A stretch of DNA of 64,000 nt, taken from contig OW203723.1 of assembly GCA_934045075.1 (NCBI GenBank), positions 18,770,035-18,834,034 on the forward strand, read 5' to 3'. The notes below the pieces were generated by a model. The model did no database searches. It saw only the letters and a list, made by a program, of their open reading frames with translations, and was not told the DNA's origin. A program made the translations under genes and the position numbers. Positions 31,189 through 42,369 of this stretch are shown piece by piece. How positions within the stretch are numbered: position 1 is the first letter of the stretch; the number at the start of each line of letters is the position of its first letter. The DNA is from Yponomeuta sedellus (Eukaryota; Arthropoda; Insecta; Lepidoptera; Yponomeutidae).

Positions 31189-31469
31189 CTTCGCCGGCTC
31201 ATGATACAGATGCGTGGTCGGCGGGGCGGGAGGGGGCGGCGGGGCCACCAGGGGCGCAGTGAGCGCCGGCGGGGCCCCCGGCGACGTCCCGTCTGTGGAG
31301 TAGCCGGTGCTGTAGGCACTCTCCGGCGAGGACAGGTGCGGCGCCGGCGGCGGCCCGGCCGTTGTCGGCGGGATCTGCCGCGATGGCTTCTGCTTCCGCT
31401 TCTTCGCTCGCCCCAGCTGGGCCTCCATCCAGGACTTGAGCCGCGCGCCCAGCATGCCGTTTTCGGCAC
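31189..31469 (-). CDS. Internal exon (first in window) of unrecognised Pro/Ser/Arg-rich gene
   Basis: 281-nt exon. Strong acceptor TCGTTCTCAACCAG|GTGCCG; strong donor CCGGCGAAG|GTGAGA. It needs one base from an upstream exon that I cannot find in the window, then carries 93 codons and ends in phase 0. It encodes AENGMLGARLKSWMEAQLG, a basic KKRKQK cluster that could be a nuclear localisation signal (inference), a Pro-rich linker, a conspicuous SSPESAYSTGYSTDGTSPG motif, a run of five Pro, and HLYHEPAK. The Ser/Tyr/Thr-rich motif looks like a conserved short segment and is the best handle for identifying the gene by protein search. I do not recognise the family. The 5' part of the gene must lie more than 32 kb upstream or in small exons I missed. 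Confidence 0.8.
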
Positions 31470-31499
31470 CTGGTTGAGAACGAAGGTAGGGTCATGTTT

Positions 31500-31695
31500 T
31501 TGAAAATAATACTACAACATAATAAATATTCATGGGCATATTACACTGATCTCGTTAGCCCTATACTAAGGACAACTAAATGACTTATGTTATAGGTGCT
31601 AACTCGACGATAGAGAAAAGTTCGTTTCCTAGTTTGACCCGGCCTTCGGTTTTACAGACATTGTGCCAAACCGCTGCGCCAGCGAGAGGTACCCG
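31500..31695 (-). mobile_element. tRNA-headed SINE (family L), B box deleted
   Basis: Matches 42103-42365 in reverse ('ggcgcagcggtttggcac', 'aaaaccgaa', 'ccgggtcaaactaggaaacg'). About 20 bp present in the other copy, including B box 'gggttcgatcccc', is missing here. Confidence 0.7.
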
Positions 31696-31901
31696 CGTTA
31701 TTTATTTGAAAAGATATGGTCTGTGTGCTAGACTTCACCTAAATCCGTTCAGCCGTTTACGTCTCTTTAAGTGAGAAACAAGTTCTAAACTTTCGTACTT
31801 CAAATGTTTCATATTGACTCTGAACTTTTTCAGCTAAAATTACGGCTAAGATTACCATTTAACATAGTCATGGTTTAAGACTTGTGAGAAGAAAGTAGGA
31901 C

Positions 31902-31971
31902 TACAAAAATACCAACTAGAGCAGAAGCAGTTAGGTCTACCTAACTGCTTCTGCTCTAGTTGATTTTTGTG
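31902..31971. repeat. 70-nt near-perfect hairpin
   Basis: A 24-bp perfect arm (31913-31936, starting CAACTAGAGCAGAAG) pairs with 31939-31962 across a 2-base loop. Eight more pairs (acaaaaat/atttttgt) extend the stem past a 2-base bulge. No matching element was seen elsewhere. The loop is very short for a microRNA precursor, so a recent inverted duplication is at least as likely. Confidence 0.8.
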
Positions 31972-32211
31972 TTTCGTTGAATTACAACTGAAGGCTTTTG
32001 TGCATGTATACTTGAAGTATCAACAGAACTAATTCATATGTCATGGGATTTCGCAACTGAAAAACCGTCTTGCCAGCTGTATCCTTATCTGTTCTGTCCT
32101 AAACGGGGTAATCTCATTGAGAAAAGAAATTCTCTAAAAGACACTTGGGCATTAACACTCAATTAAGCATTCTCCCATTCCTAAGCCCAACAGTGGGCTT
32201 TTTAGAGGAAT

Positions 32212-32420
32212 AGATAGAATGAAACATTCTCCGTCCTTTAGCGTTGTTGTATTGTAATGTACGTAATACAGAGAATATTGTAAAGAGGTTCGAAATTTCA
32301 CTGATGCCGGTGAGTCGCCCATTAGCTCAGTTGGAAAGAGTTGGAAATTTTTAGCCTCTTAATAGGTTTTTAAATTTGTTCCTTAGCACGGGTTAGTGCA
32401 TTAAAAATAAAAATAGTGTA
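32212..32420. mobile_element. LINE fragment fused to a deleted SINE
   Basis: 32212-32260 is almost identical to 35602-35650 inside the nearby LINE ('gaaacattctccgtccttta', 'gcgttgttgtattgtaatgt'). It runs straight into the family I SINE ('acgtaatacagagaatattg'). In that SINE the tRNA-like segment from 'gagcgctgg' to 'gggtgg' is missing, leaving 'cagttggaaagagttggaaa'. Confidence 0.7.
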
Positions 32421-32434
32421 ATCATGTGGGTACA

Positions 32435-32690
32435 GTGATATCGTTCCGATGTTAAACCTAACTGCAAAGTAGGTAGTCGGGGCTGTAAGTAATGCAATTT
32501 GCTTAAGTCAGATGTCGCTGCCTGTACGTAATACAGAGAATATTGTAAAGAGGTTCGAAATTTCACTGATGCCGTGAGTCGCCCATTGGCTCAATTGGTA
32601 GAGCGCTGGTACGGATAGCCAGAGGTTGCGGGTTCGAATCCCGACATGGGTGAAATTTTTAGCCTCTTAATAGGTTTTTAAAAATGTAAA
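32435..32690 (+). mobile_element. Family I SINE, nearly full length
   Basis: Starts 'gatatcgttccgatgtt', continues through 'aactgcaaagtaggtagtcg', and the tRNA-like unit ('gctcaattggtagagcgctgg', B box 'ggttcgaatcc') to 'tagcctcttaatagg'. Confirms the ~140-bp leader seen at 2028. Confidence 0.75.
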
Positions 32691-32699
32691 ACATGTAAA

Positions 32700-33599
32700 C
32701 ATAGTTAACAGTGTAAACAATATTTGATGGTAGGTACATATTTTGCAAAGGTGCACAATAAACGGCAACAGCTTAACACCAACAACTACCCTCCGCGCTA
32801 GTTAACAAACTGTGTTGCGGCAGAGTAGGAGTCGTCGCCAAACGTGACCACTCATGTTGACCCGTACAGTACTTTCGTTCTAAGGAAAACAGAGATCAAG
32901 CGAGTTGGACGTTTAAACTTAAAAATCGTGGTATATGCAAAAAATACAGATATGACAAAGTACAAAGCCAGCATGCGACATCCGATTCGTTAGGATTTTT
33001 CTTACAGGGTGCCAATTCTCACTTCATTAGCAAATAAGTCGTATACGACTCCTGGTCTTATGACTTTTGGAATTCAAAGTAAAAAGTCGAGAGACAGCCA
33101 AAATCTGTATTTAGAACGCCAAGCTAGGTACATTGAATTCGAATGAGAAAATAAACTGTTGAGTTACATTATTCGACAGAATAGATAAGCCTTAGAATAT
33201 TTTGCGTCTACGCCTTCAATTCGCATGGGCGAGAATCGGCCCCCTGGTCTTCGGTAAGGTGTTGGTAGTGTTGTATTTTCAAAATTTGATACAAAGTTCA
33301 ATTAAATAATAAGATGTACTTAAGAACAGCGTTTAAACGGAATAAAAACAGATAGTAAATGATTCACTTAAAATATCATAATATTACGTAATTCTAAATG
33401 TAATATATAATAATAATATATAATAAAGAATCTATCTATAAATTCGAGTGTTAAATAGATATTTAATATGGGTTTATCATAAATAATATTATATTGAAAC
33501 AAAATGTAATTAAAATATGATAAATAAACATCGCTCATTTTAATAGATTTTCAGTGGAGTTATAGTCCTGGTTCTGTAAATATTCTAGTACTAGGTGTT
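32700..33599. other. AT-rich interval, no gene seen
   Basis: Mostly A/T with short (TAATA)-type runs near 33400. It may include the 3' UTR of the LINE that follows on the minus strand. Confidence 0.4.
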
Positions 33600-35885
33600 T
33601 GCAGATATATCTGGTTTTTTTTACTTAAGTCACCGCAAGATTTACATAATTCATTAAATAGATAAGGGCCTCTGTAGTGAGTGAAACTTTGAGCAAATGA
33701 AGTTCTACATTGTGGAATTTTATAAATAACATATTTCCGTCTCTCTGATACAGGGGGTGGGGGTACAATTTTGTGTTGCCTTGCAATGATGGCATTACAT
33801 ACAATTGTCTAACCGTTAGAACCAAATATTCAGAATATAAGGTTTTCGTTGGATAGCGAAAATTTTTGTAATAAATGATTTTGAGGATTGCTCTTTGTGC
33901 TCTTTCTATTTTTATCATATTGGATTTTTTAGCACCACCCCAGGAAAGAATACCGTATGATTATATGGATTGACATAGACAGTAATAAATTGCTTTAATA
34001 ATGCTGACATCTCCGATACTCCTTAATTTTTTAAAAAGGCAAATCAGCTTCCTGGTTCTACCACATAAATAATCTATTTGACGTTTCCAATTGAGATTGC
34101 GATCGATGATTATACCTAAGTACTTGATATGGGGAACGGAAGATAGTTCCGGGCAATTGCATGGAGAGAGGTTATTACAAGAGTGTGCCTTCAAATCTAG
34201 GTCAGGTGGTTGTGAACTGTCACCAATACTAAATGTTATATATTTGGTTTTGTCTAAATTAAGTGTTAGAACATTAGCATTAAGCCAGTCCAAAACCACA
34301 CGAAATCCGCTCTTGCTAGTATGCTTTTCTTTAGCCCAGGTAGGTGCATCAAAAAGTAACACTGTGTCATCAGCAAAAGTTATGATACGTGCGTCTTTTA
34401 ATTTAGTTTCACAAAGATCGTTGATATAGATCAAAAATAATACTGGTCCAATCACAGATCCCTGGGGCACTCCATAGCTGACTGATAGATAATCACTTTG
34501 CACAGTATCAATCTTAACGCACTGCGTCCTCTCGCAAAGATAACTCCGAAAAAGTTCCAAGGGTACACCACGTACACCGGCACACTCCAACTTGCTCAGC
34601 AGAATGGGGATAGAGACAGTGTCGAAGGCCTTTGCCAGATCGAGAAAGATGCCCAAGCACTTATTTTTCATGTCTAGTTTTTTAGCTGTATGAATAACTA
34701 AATCGTCAATAGCGTCGGCCGTGGAAATAGCCTCCCTAAATCCATATTGGTTTTGCGAGAAAAACTCATTTGATTCAAGATAGCTGACGAGTCTTGAGTT
34801 AAGAGCTCTTTCCACAATCTTTGCCAATGTTGGCAAAAGTGATATTGGTCTATAACAATTGACACTGCCCCTATCCCCAGGCTTGAAGACCGGTATAACA
34901 ACAGACTTCTTTAACAGATGAGGGAAAGCACCTGTTGAAAAGCATAAATTGCATAAATGTGAGATAGGGTAGGCTAGTATAAACGCTGCCCTCCTAAAGA
35001 AAGCTGAGGATAGTCCATCCCAACCAAAAGAAGGTGTATTTTTGAGTGGCACGGATAGCCAGAGGTTGCGGGTTCGAATCCCGGCATGGGTGAAATTTTT
35101 AGCCTCTAAATAGGTTTTTAAACATGATAATTTTGTTTATTTCAGTGGGGTCAGTAGGTAGTAATACGATTGAATTTGATGGACCTCCACAACCTCTCTG
35201 CTCAGCTGCAAGTTCAGACTCTGTTTTCCCAGTCTTTAGGACAATCTCATTGGCAAGTTTACTACCGACATTAACAAAAAATTCGTTAATGAAATTGACT
35301 GACGCCAGTTGAGTTTCCTTGATTTTTAAAAGTTCAACCGGAGACTTAGTAGTTGAATTCAGGTTACAAATATCTTTGACGGTTTTCCACGTTTTCTTAA
35401 TGTCATTTCTATGTTTAATTATTTCGGATTTTTGGTACTCAATTTTTAGTTTATTTAATAGATTATTACAGTGATTTCGATATCTTTTATAGGTCACAAG
35501 AGCAATTAGGCTGTCTGGTGGTTTCCTGTGTTTAGAATGAAGTTTGTCACGCCACTTTATACATCTTATCAGCCCTGGAGTTATCCAGGGTTGATAAGAT
35601 GTAGATAGATTGAAACATTCTCCGTCCTTTAGCGTTGTTGTATTGTAATGTAACCAATTCAAGTCGCAGTAGCAGTCAAGAGTTACAATTAATGTCAGCA
35701 GCCTAGTTGACGTGGTACGTAAATATCGAGACACCTGATAGACGTCACAATTTACCAACAGACAAGAGACGAATGTTGTATAGCACAGATAGCATACCAT
35801 ACGCGTACCTATCTGTCTAACTAAAGGCATACATACATATCTAGGTTCCTTTGCCGAGGCGAGAGCCTTCCGTTCGAAAGCCAAT
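33600..35885 (-). pseudogene. Non-LTR retrotransposon (LINE), 5'-truncated, disrupted
   Basis: Minus-strand pol remnant. 35884-35123 encodes the linker before the reverse transcriptase (YQPWITPGLIRCIKWRDKLH) and little or none of the endonuclease. 35046-33961 carries the reverse transcriptase with SLLPTLAKIVE, IFLDLAKAFDTV (motif A), GVPQGSVIGPVLF, and the catalytic FADD box in ITFADDTVLLF. The frame continues past an in-frame TAA at 33961-33963 (QSI, stop, SYGILSWGGAKKS) to 33625. A 76-bp SINE piece at 35047-35122 shifts the frame. The family resembles the CR1/Daphne group by motif style, but I would not fix the clade without a tree. Probably non-functional. Confidence 0.85.
35047..35122 (+). 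mobile_element. Family I SINE fragment inside the LINE
   Basis: 76 bp from the tRNA-like half to 'tagcctctaaataggttttt' ('ggcacggatagccagagg', B box 'ggttcgaatcc'). It lies between codons ATC ATG and CTC AAA of the LINE frame. No target duplication is visible, and both ends are internal to the SINE. Confidence 0.85.
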
Positions 35886-36275
35886 TCTGAGAAGCCATAC
35901 CGAGAGAATGCCGATGAATAGATAATTCGTTAATGTGACTGTTAAAATTTCCAATATTTTAAATCAGCTTAAATCCTGCGCCTATAAAATATTGTTTATA
36001 TTTTTATGAAGCACGCATTTTTTTGTTTTATGTAAAAAATGGTTACAGTCTTATTTTTTTAATGCGATTAGTCCATAAAACGAATCTTCTTGTACGATTA
36101 AGCGTAGTGGAAAAATTAAACGTTTCATATAAATAAAAATACTTTTATTTAAGTATAAAAAGTCAATTCCGCAAAAACACTCTTAGGATGCAGCTAAGAC
36201 CGATTTATTCAGTTCCCCTGCTGTAAACTAGCCGTCACATAATGCGCCTTAATTTATAAGTTGTTTCTTTTATTT

Positions 36276-36481
36276 AACATAACATAACATTTACATACAG
36301 GCACTACATACATTGCTTCTGGCCCCACACTAGGATACCCTCTGTCGTGGGAACCAGAAACAACGACATCACAAACATGTAAACATCCAAGACCTGGGGT
36401 TTTTTTTGTTGCCCAGCCGGGATTCGAACCCGGGACCTCTTGCATGGTAGGTAGATGCGCTACCGCTACGCCACAGAGGTC
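36276..36481 (-). mobile_element. Family G SINE, full length
   Basis: On the minus strand: head 'ctctgtggcgtagcggtagc', B box 'ggttcgaatcc', body with 'ccaggtcttggatgttta', and tail (TTATG)n-like 'aatgttatgttatgtt'. The best copy of the family here. Confidence 0.8.
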
Positions 36482-36489
36482 GTCTATAA

Positions 36490-38050
36490 ATGGTATTACA
36501 CTTTGATAGCTATCTATCTATAGATAGAGAACACTTTATTGTATTGAGTAGATTCAAACGCTGTACCTACGAGATCATGATGTCGGCAAGAAGCGTACTT
36601 TCCAACATATGATCTATAGCTAGGCACACAGCAAACAGATGGCACAATGGAAAACAATACGGTTCGCCAGACACAATGTGAGAGAAATCATTTCGCGAAC
36701 GTGCCTGATGCTTTATTCATACCGCATTTCCTCACCAGCACCGCAATAGTAGGCTTTTTTCAGCTCCTATATTACGCGCACAAGATCCTCCAATCGTCTA
36801 ACTGTCAAATTTCATAGTAATTTAGAAGAAGAAACCATTTATTGTAGCAACAGAAACACACATGTTAACCACATTACAACATGAAGTCTTAAAGCACAAT
36901 ACAAGTAAGGACATAAAAAACACAAAAAAAGAATAATAAAAAAACTTAACTCACAAAGTCAAAGCGCTGATTTTCAGCCAGCGCTAGTTTGTCACACGAA
37001 TATGATGGGGTGCGGTGTAGTTCATACCAGTAAATATATTGTGTAATAAATAGAAGAATAAATTGAGAATCTCTCAGTATTTGGTGAGCTTAATTCGGCC
37101 TCAGTACTTTTCTTTACGGTATTCAGTTATCTAACGCCGGCTTTTGAACTGAGATCTTCAGAAGGAAAAGACTACACTATAAGACTGTTAACTAAAAAGA
37201 GGGACTCTGCAATAATACGCTCCTCGATTTTATAATAAACCCAGCCATGTCGTGTAAGTGACAGGCAAATAGTTATTCAATAATTATAATTTTACCTAAT
37301 TAATAATCGCGAGTAGACACGTTAAATGTTTAAAAACTAAATCAGCCTTTGTTTTGATATAGTGAAACTTTCATTATAAATCTGAAAAGGCTGAACAGAT
37401 TTAGATTAGGTGGGACTAAGAGATAGGGCTAGTCCATAAAGTAACACTAGCACCAACAATGGAAAAAGTCATGTGAAAAGTGTCAATAGAATCTTTCAAC
37501 TTCTAAAGTGATTTTTGTGACCCGTGGCCGTGAACCGGCTTTCCAGTACTTATAACTGACAAATAAACGTACTTATAACTGACAAATTAATATCCAAAAA
37601 AAAATGTCTATTTTTCACCACTAGATGGCTCTTATAGCAATCTACATGGCGTTATCGTTGTTACCAAGTGATACGTGGTTTTATAAAAAAGGCCGGTATA
37701 TTTTGAAAATCTGACGACATCTTGAGTCGAGATCCCATTCAAACCGAGTTCCATTCAGAAAAAGTGCGCCCAAAGAAGTTTCAACATTAACAAAAGTAGC
37801 GAGTTACAAAGGCACATTTTATCGATTCCCACTCGGCGCCATTTCATTTTCTATAATGCCTTGAGGAGCGGCCGCTTCCGTAAATACTCCATTCCATAAG
37901 TACGTAAGCCTGACATACGTCACGTCGCATACATCGGTACGAGCGTATGTTGTTTAACGTAACAATGAAACACAAAATGATTTGGGCAAAAGCACAGCCT
38001 CGAGATTGTGTAGGTATAAAAGTGTGCCAACACTGTGTTCAGAACGCTTA
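36490..38050. other. No gene recognised
   Basis: A short (TATC)n stretch beside 'aacactttattg' near 36510-36540 and another 'ccatttattgta' near 36835 look like LINE or SINE 3' ends on the minus strand. Otherwise nothing. Confidence 0.4.
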
Positions 38051-38198
38051 ATACAACCTTTTTTGTATGTTTCGGTTCTTGGCAGTAATGTTGATGGGCC
38101 TTTGGTTTTACCTGTTAGTACTAAATACAACCTTTTTTGGTTGTTTCGGTTCTTGGCAGTAATGTTGATGGGCCTTTGGTTTTACCTGTTAGTACTAA
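38051..38198 (+). repeat. 74-bp tandem duplication
   Basis: Units 38051-38124 and 38125-38198 both read 'atacaacctttttt', 'tttcggttcttggcagtaat' and 'gggcctttggttttacctgt'. They differ at two or three bases (gtatg/ggttg). The 92-codon frame here is a by-product. Confidence 0.9.
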
Positions 38199-38199
38199 A

Positions 38200-39685
38200 A
38201 ATAGCTGTTACTAATAATTGTTGTAGTATTTGTATGTCAATTCTCCAATTTATAAGTTAGTCGCCTACCACTCGTTAACTTGTGAACTCAATTTAGCCGT
38301 TTTATTTTCCTTTTAAGTTCATTGTTGAGTTTAAGCCATAGATCAGAGTTAGTTATATAGTTAACAGGACATGCTTTATCATGAATTTTGGATGGTTTAA
38401 AAGCCATAGCAACGTGCCTTTAAAAATTACGGTATCAAATACGCTAGACATTTCCGAGGGTCCTTGAGCTGATACGCGGAGAGGCGGTACTAATTTTCCG
38501 CGATTTTTTTGAAACAAGGTTCAAACCTCGTTCACACAATTTGAAACAAGATTTCTCAACATTATTTGTTTGCGTTTATATAAAAGTAATAAATTCTATA
38601 CATTCTACTTAATACTATAAACGTGAAATGTTAAGATGTTTGGTTACTCAATCAAAGAAAAACGGCTGAACGGATTTACATGAATCTTGGCATACAGATA
38701 GAAAAAGATCTGATTTGAGACATTATGTTCTGTGCATAGGATACTTGATATCTCGGTAATGCATCCCTGTGGGATAATTTCAAACGAGGGCGGGGCTGGT
38801 TTTGACCAGCTTTAGCGAGTATGGCAAATTTAATCACAAATAACAACGGCTTTCAAACCACCCAGATTTCAGCAAGTACATATTTCTGGCTTAGTATTCT
38901 TATGGCATAATTCACATCGCAATTCGTGTTCACGCATTTTGTCTTATTAGCCGAAATACGACGATGTGAAGTGGCTCTATTCGTCTATATTTGCCTAATC
39001 TCACGAACAAGAAGAATACGAGACTGCACGAATACCCGTATCCACCTGATTGTCGGTTTTTGCTACATATTAAAGGATTGCGTATATACCGAATACGTTC
39101 GCTCAGTAGTGTGCACTGTATCATTCGTCAATATCTGCTTCCATGATGATGTTGCGGGTCCCATACGCAGCGATCCCTTTGATAGTATACCAAAAATCGC
39201 ATGATGAGGTCTTTTGCGTTAGCTAAGTAAGGACGTGCTACTCCGTTTGTTTATGATCTTTGTTTATGCCATACGATTTTTGGAATACTATGATATGGAT
39301 CCCTGCATATGGGACCCGCAATATGCATCTTATATAAATAAAAGCAAAGTTCTTGCAAAGAATCGTATTGCACAGAATCAATGCATGACTTCTGTTTTAT
39401 AATAATTATGTAAACTCTGTTAATGAAGGACTTTGAAAAAACTACTTAGTTTGGAGTTTTTTTGTCCATTTTTTCTCCAAAATGATCTAGATTTCGAAAT
39501 AGGCACCTAGTTTGACTTGTAACGTTTATTAAGCCGCAGTTTCGGCGCTACTTTGAATAAAACCTTTTCATTTCTTTGCTGACGCATGGAATAGTTCATT
39601 TGCACATAGCATGTACTGGTGTACAAGGGTAACATTAAGCCGCTGCTACAGTCAACTCGTCCATCCATGTATTCTATTCGTTGTT
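38200..39685. other. No gene recognised
   Basis: AT-rich with no splice-bounded frame or repeat match. The blocks 'gatagtatacc' and 'atactatgatatggatccc' around 39180-39300 form imperfect inverted similarity only. Confidence 0.35.
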
Positions 39686-39689
39686 CATT

Positions 39690-39974
39690 GTGCTTAGTGC
39701 GAGTTTGACAGATCCAATCGAATAACTTTACTACCGCGTTAATCGAGCATTGAGTAGTGAGTATGCGTAAGTTAACCGTTCGAACTGGCAAAACGCTGTC
39801 ACAGTACAACTCGCACTCGCGTTTTTTCGTGTTCACTTCTCAACGTAAACCATTACAACTCGCACTCAGCAATTTTAATTTCCATACTTGTCGCTAGGTG
39901 GCGCTTCCTCGATGCCATAGAAATATGAGTTTACGTTAACGCGATCGAGTAGTTAAAAAACTCGCACTAAGCAC
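39690..39974. mobile_element. MITE candidate, 17-bp inverted ends
   Basis: GTGCTTAGTGCGAGTTT at 39690-39706 is repeated in reverse at 39958-39974. Further 'actcgcactc' words occur inside (near 39813 and 39857). No clear target duplication; no transposase. Confidence 0.5.
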
Positions 39975-39979
39975 TCGGA

Positions 39980-41065
39980 GTTTAACACGAATATCGCGAA
40001 CAAAGCCGAAAAAAACGCGAACACCGAATAGAGAAGTGGAGTGTCACCATTATATTGGAACCCCCGAGAGTATCGTATTTCAAACTGTAACCGCAGTCGT
40101 AAAATGAAGGGGCACATTCAGCACCCTCTTCGTTTCCACCATGAAAGAAATGTGTCTTATAAAAGGCTGAGAAGGCATTTATTGTTGTAATCAAGGGGCA
40201 CGCGAAATATGTTTTCAGAAATGTCACGTCTGTTTTGTGAATTGAAAGGGCATTGAAATTATCGGAGAATATTCTCGACTTGAATTGTTTGTTTTAAATC
40301 TCTTTATTCACATGAATTCTTACATACTGTTACCCAGTGTATTTTAATTCCTATGTTAAATAAACTTTAGGTAAACACGTTTTCTGATCGGTTATATGGA
40401 TCTATTAAAACTTACGATAGGAGTGGATTTATAAATACATGCAGCTTTTTACTTACATAGATATGAAACATCCTATTTAGACACACGCTTTGATTAGCAT
40501 TATGTTTTAGACATTGTATTCACAGCACACTACACGCACAACAACAACTAAACAAAATAATAATTACAAATAAGATAATCAACATAACATTCGACTTACA
40601 TATTGTAAGAAGATAATGTTGAGGGTAAGTATGTCAAAATAATTATGCGGTAAGCAAGCAAGCAGTGAAATTTTTGACTTGACATAGTGCAAGGAAAACA
40701 AGGATGTTTAGCCACGTTCTTAAAGGAAAAGCAGATTGACGAAGATGACAATGTCTGTTCTACTACTGGTGCAAAATTTAAGAATAATGTAACCCTTTGT
40801 TACAGTGGACAGCTCATCAATCTTTACCTACAAACCACTCAATTTTCACCGACTTAAAAAAAGGAGGAGGTTCTGCATTCGACGCGGACAATACTTTTTA
40901 TGTAGGTTCTCGCACAATTCAGCTTGATCAAACGTTTTGAATGTAAAAGAATATATAAAATGCTTATTATACTAGTCTAAGTAACTTGTCTATGTTTATG
41001 TCGTATTATTGGAATCATACTGTGTACCTACGCTTTAGACACGGTCTGGATAATAATCAATTTGT
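39980..41065. other. No gene recognised
   Basis: Contains one 'accgacttaaaaaaaggagg' motif near 40849. Otherwise AT-rich and unassigned. Confidence 0.4.
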
Positions 41066-41071
41066 TATCTT

Positions 41072-41330
41072 TGTGACGGTGCAAACCTCTTCATACCATT
41101 TTTATTTCGTTTTCTATCTTTATCATTTTCAAATATTTAAATTACGTCACACATTCTTCGATTTCCCTCATTTTTCATCACTACTACTATACCCTTCGAA
41201 CAGACCTGACTGTTTTACCTGCTTATCTGTTTTTATCCAGTTTTTCTGTTTTAATATTACTACATAATTATCTACAAATAAAACAACACCTGAAGTCGTT
41301 CCAGTGTTATTTATTATTATAAAAGTTACA
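41072..41330 (+). repeat. Solo LTR-like repeat, copy 3, with 4-bp target duplication
   Basis: TGTGACGG...AAAGTTACA bounded by TCTT at 41068-41071 and 41331-41334. Carries AATAAA and matches 6042-6330 and 23312-23572. The duplication and TG...CA ends support an LTR-type insertion. Confidence 0.65.
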
Positions 41331-41334
41331 TCTT

Positions 41335-41425
41335 GATACCCGAACTTGGCTCCCGTGGTGGAGTACCGTCAAAAATTACTGCGATGCAGGAAGGGACTCG
41401 TGCCCAAGCATACAAGGGGTTATAT
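41335..41425 (+). mobile_element. Family S SINE 3' fragment
   Basis: 'cgaacttggctcccgtggtg', 'gcgatgcaggaagggactcg' and 'caaggggttatatc'. Lies against the LTR-like repeat. Confidence 0.55.
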
Positions 41426-41875
41426 CAGTTGTTATTAAGTAGAAAACTCGGTTAAGTAAAAATTTTGAAGGGAATAAATGTGGGATTTTGGTTACCTTCT
41501 TTTCCACTAACGATTTTAACGTTTATTAAATAAACAATTTTGTAATAAAAAAAATTGATTCCATTTGATTATAAGACGTACCAACATAACCATAATAATA
41601 ATGGCGATATCTCATTATAAGACATCACCTTATAAGTTATTTCCAACAGCGTTACAACACAAACACTTCGTAGTCTATATTTGTAGCTGGAATTTTCCCG
41701 TCGAAAATAATGTTATTTTCGTGCGACGCGCCACCCCTGCAGAGGCGTATAGACTTTCAGCACAAACTAACAACGGTGGAAGACCTTTCGGAAGAAGACT
41801 TGCCTTCTTACCATAGAACAGGGTATCCTGGCTTGTGAACAGGGGGCCGAGTTTCTAAAACGCATAAAACGCGTC

Positions 41876-42100
41876 GTTTCATTCACACTATCGGTAGTCT
41901 ACTAATAAATCGCATTGCAATCGTATAACCCGTGCTACTTAACTCAGCGCCTCGCGCGATTCGAGCTTCTTCGCGAGTGATGCATATTTAATTTGCGCGG
42001 GTTATACCTCTGGAATGGAACTGTACTGCTTTGCTATGTAGACTACCAAATTAAGACAAATAACAACCATTGTCGCGCTTATATCATTCTATTGAATACA
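41876..42100 (+). repeat. Dispersed repeat unit, second copy of 1-222
   Basis: Aligned with positions 6-222. Directly followed by a family L SINE, whereas the first copy is followed by family G. Confidence 0.65.
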
Positions 42101-42102
42101 CG

Positions 42103-42365
42103 ACGGCCTCGGTGGCGCAGCGGTTTGGCACGCTGCTGTAAAACCGAAAGTCTCGGGTTCGATCCCCGGCCGGGTCAAACTAGGAAACGAACTTTTCTAG
42201 TTTGTCTCGGGTCTTGGATTTTATCTATGTATTTACTGTAATAATCTATCGTCGAGTTAGCACCTATAACACAAGTCACTTAGTTGTACTTAGTATAGGG
42301 CTAACGAGATCTGTATAATATGTCCATGAATATTTATTTATTTATTATAACTATGTGAGTATTAG
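42103..42365 (+). mobile_element. tRNA-headed SINE (family L)
   Basis: The head 'cggcctcggtggcgcagcgg' is A box-like and close in style to Leu or Ser tRNAs; B box 'gggttcgatcccc'. The body has 'tagtttgtctcgggtcttgg', 'gtcgagttagcacctataac' and 'agggctaacgagatctgt'. A reversed copy is at 31500-31695. Confidence 0.7.
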
Positions 42366-42369
42366 ACTC

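Noticed and set aside
31165..31503. Alternative GC-rich open frames over the exon at 31189-31469, on both strands
   Set aside because: Side effect of high GC. Only the minus frame given has matching phase with the next exon and proper splice sites.
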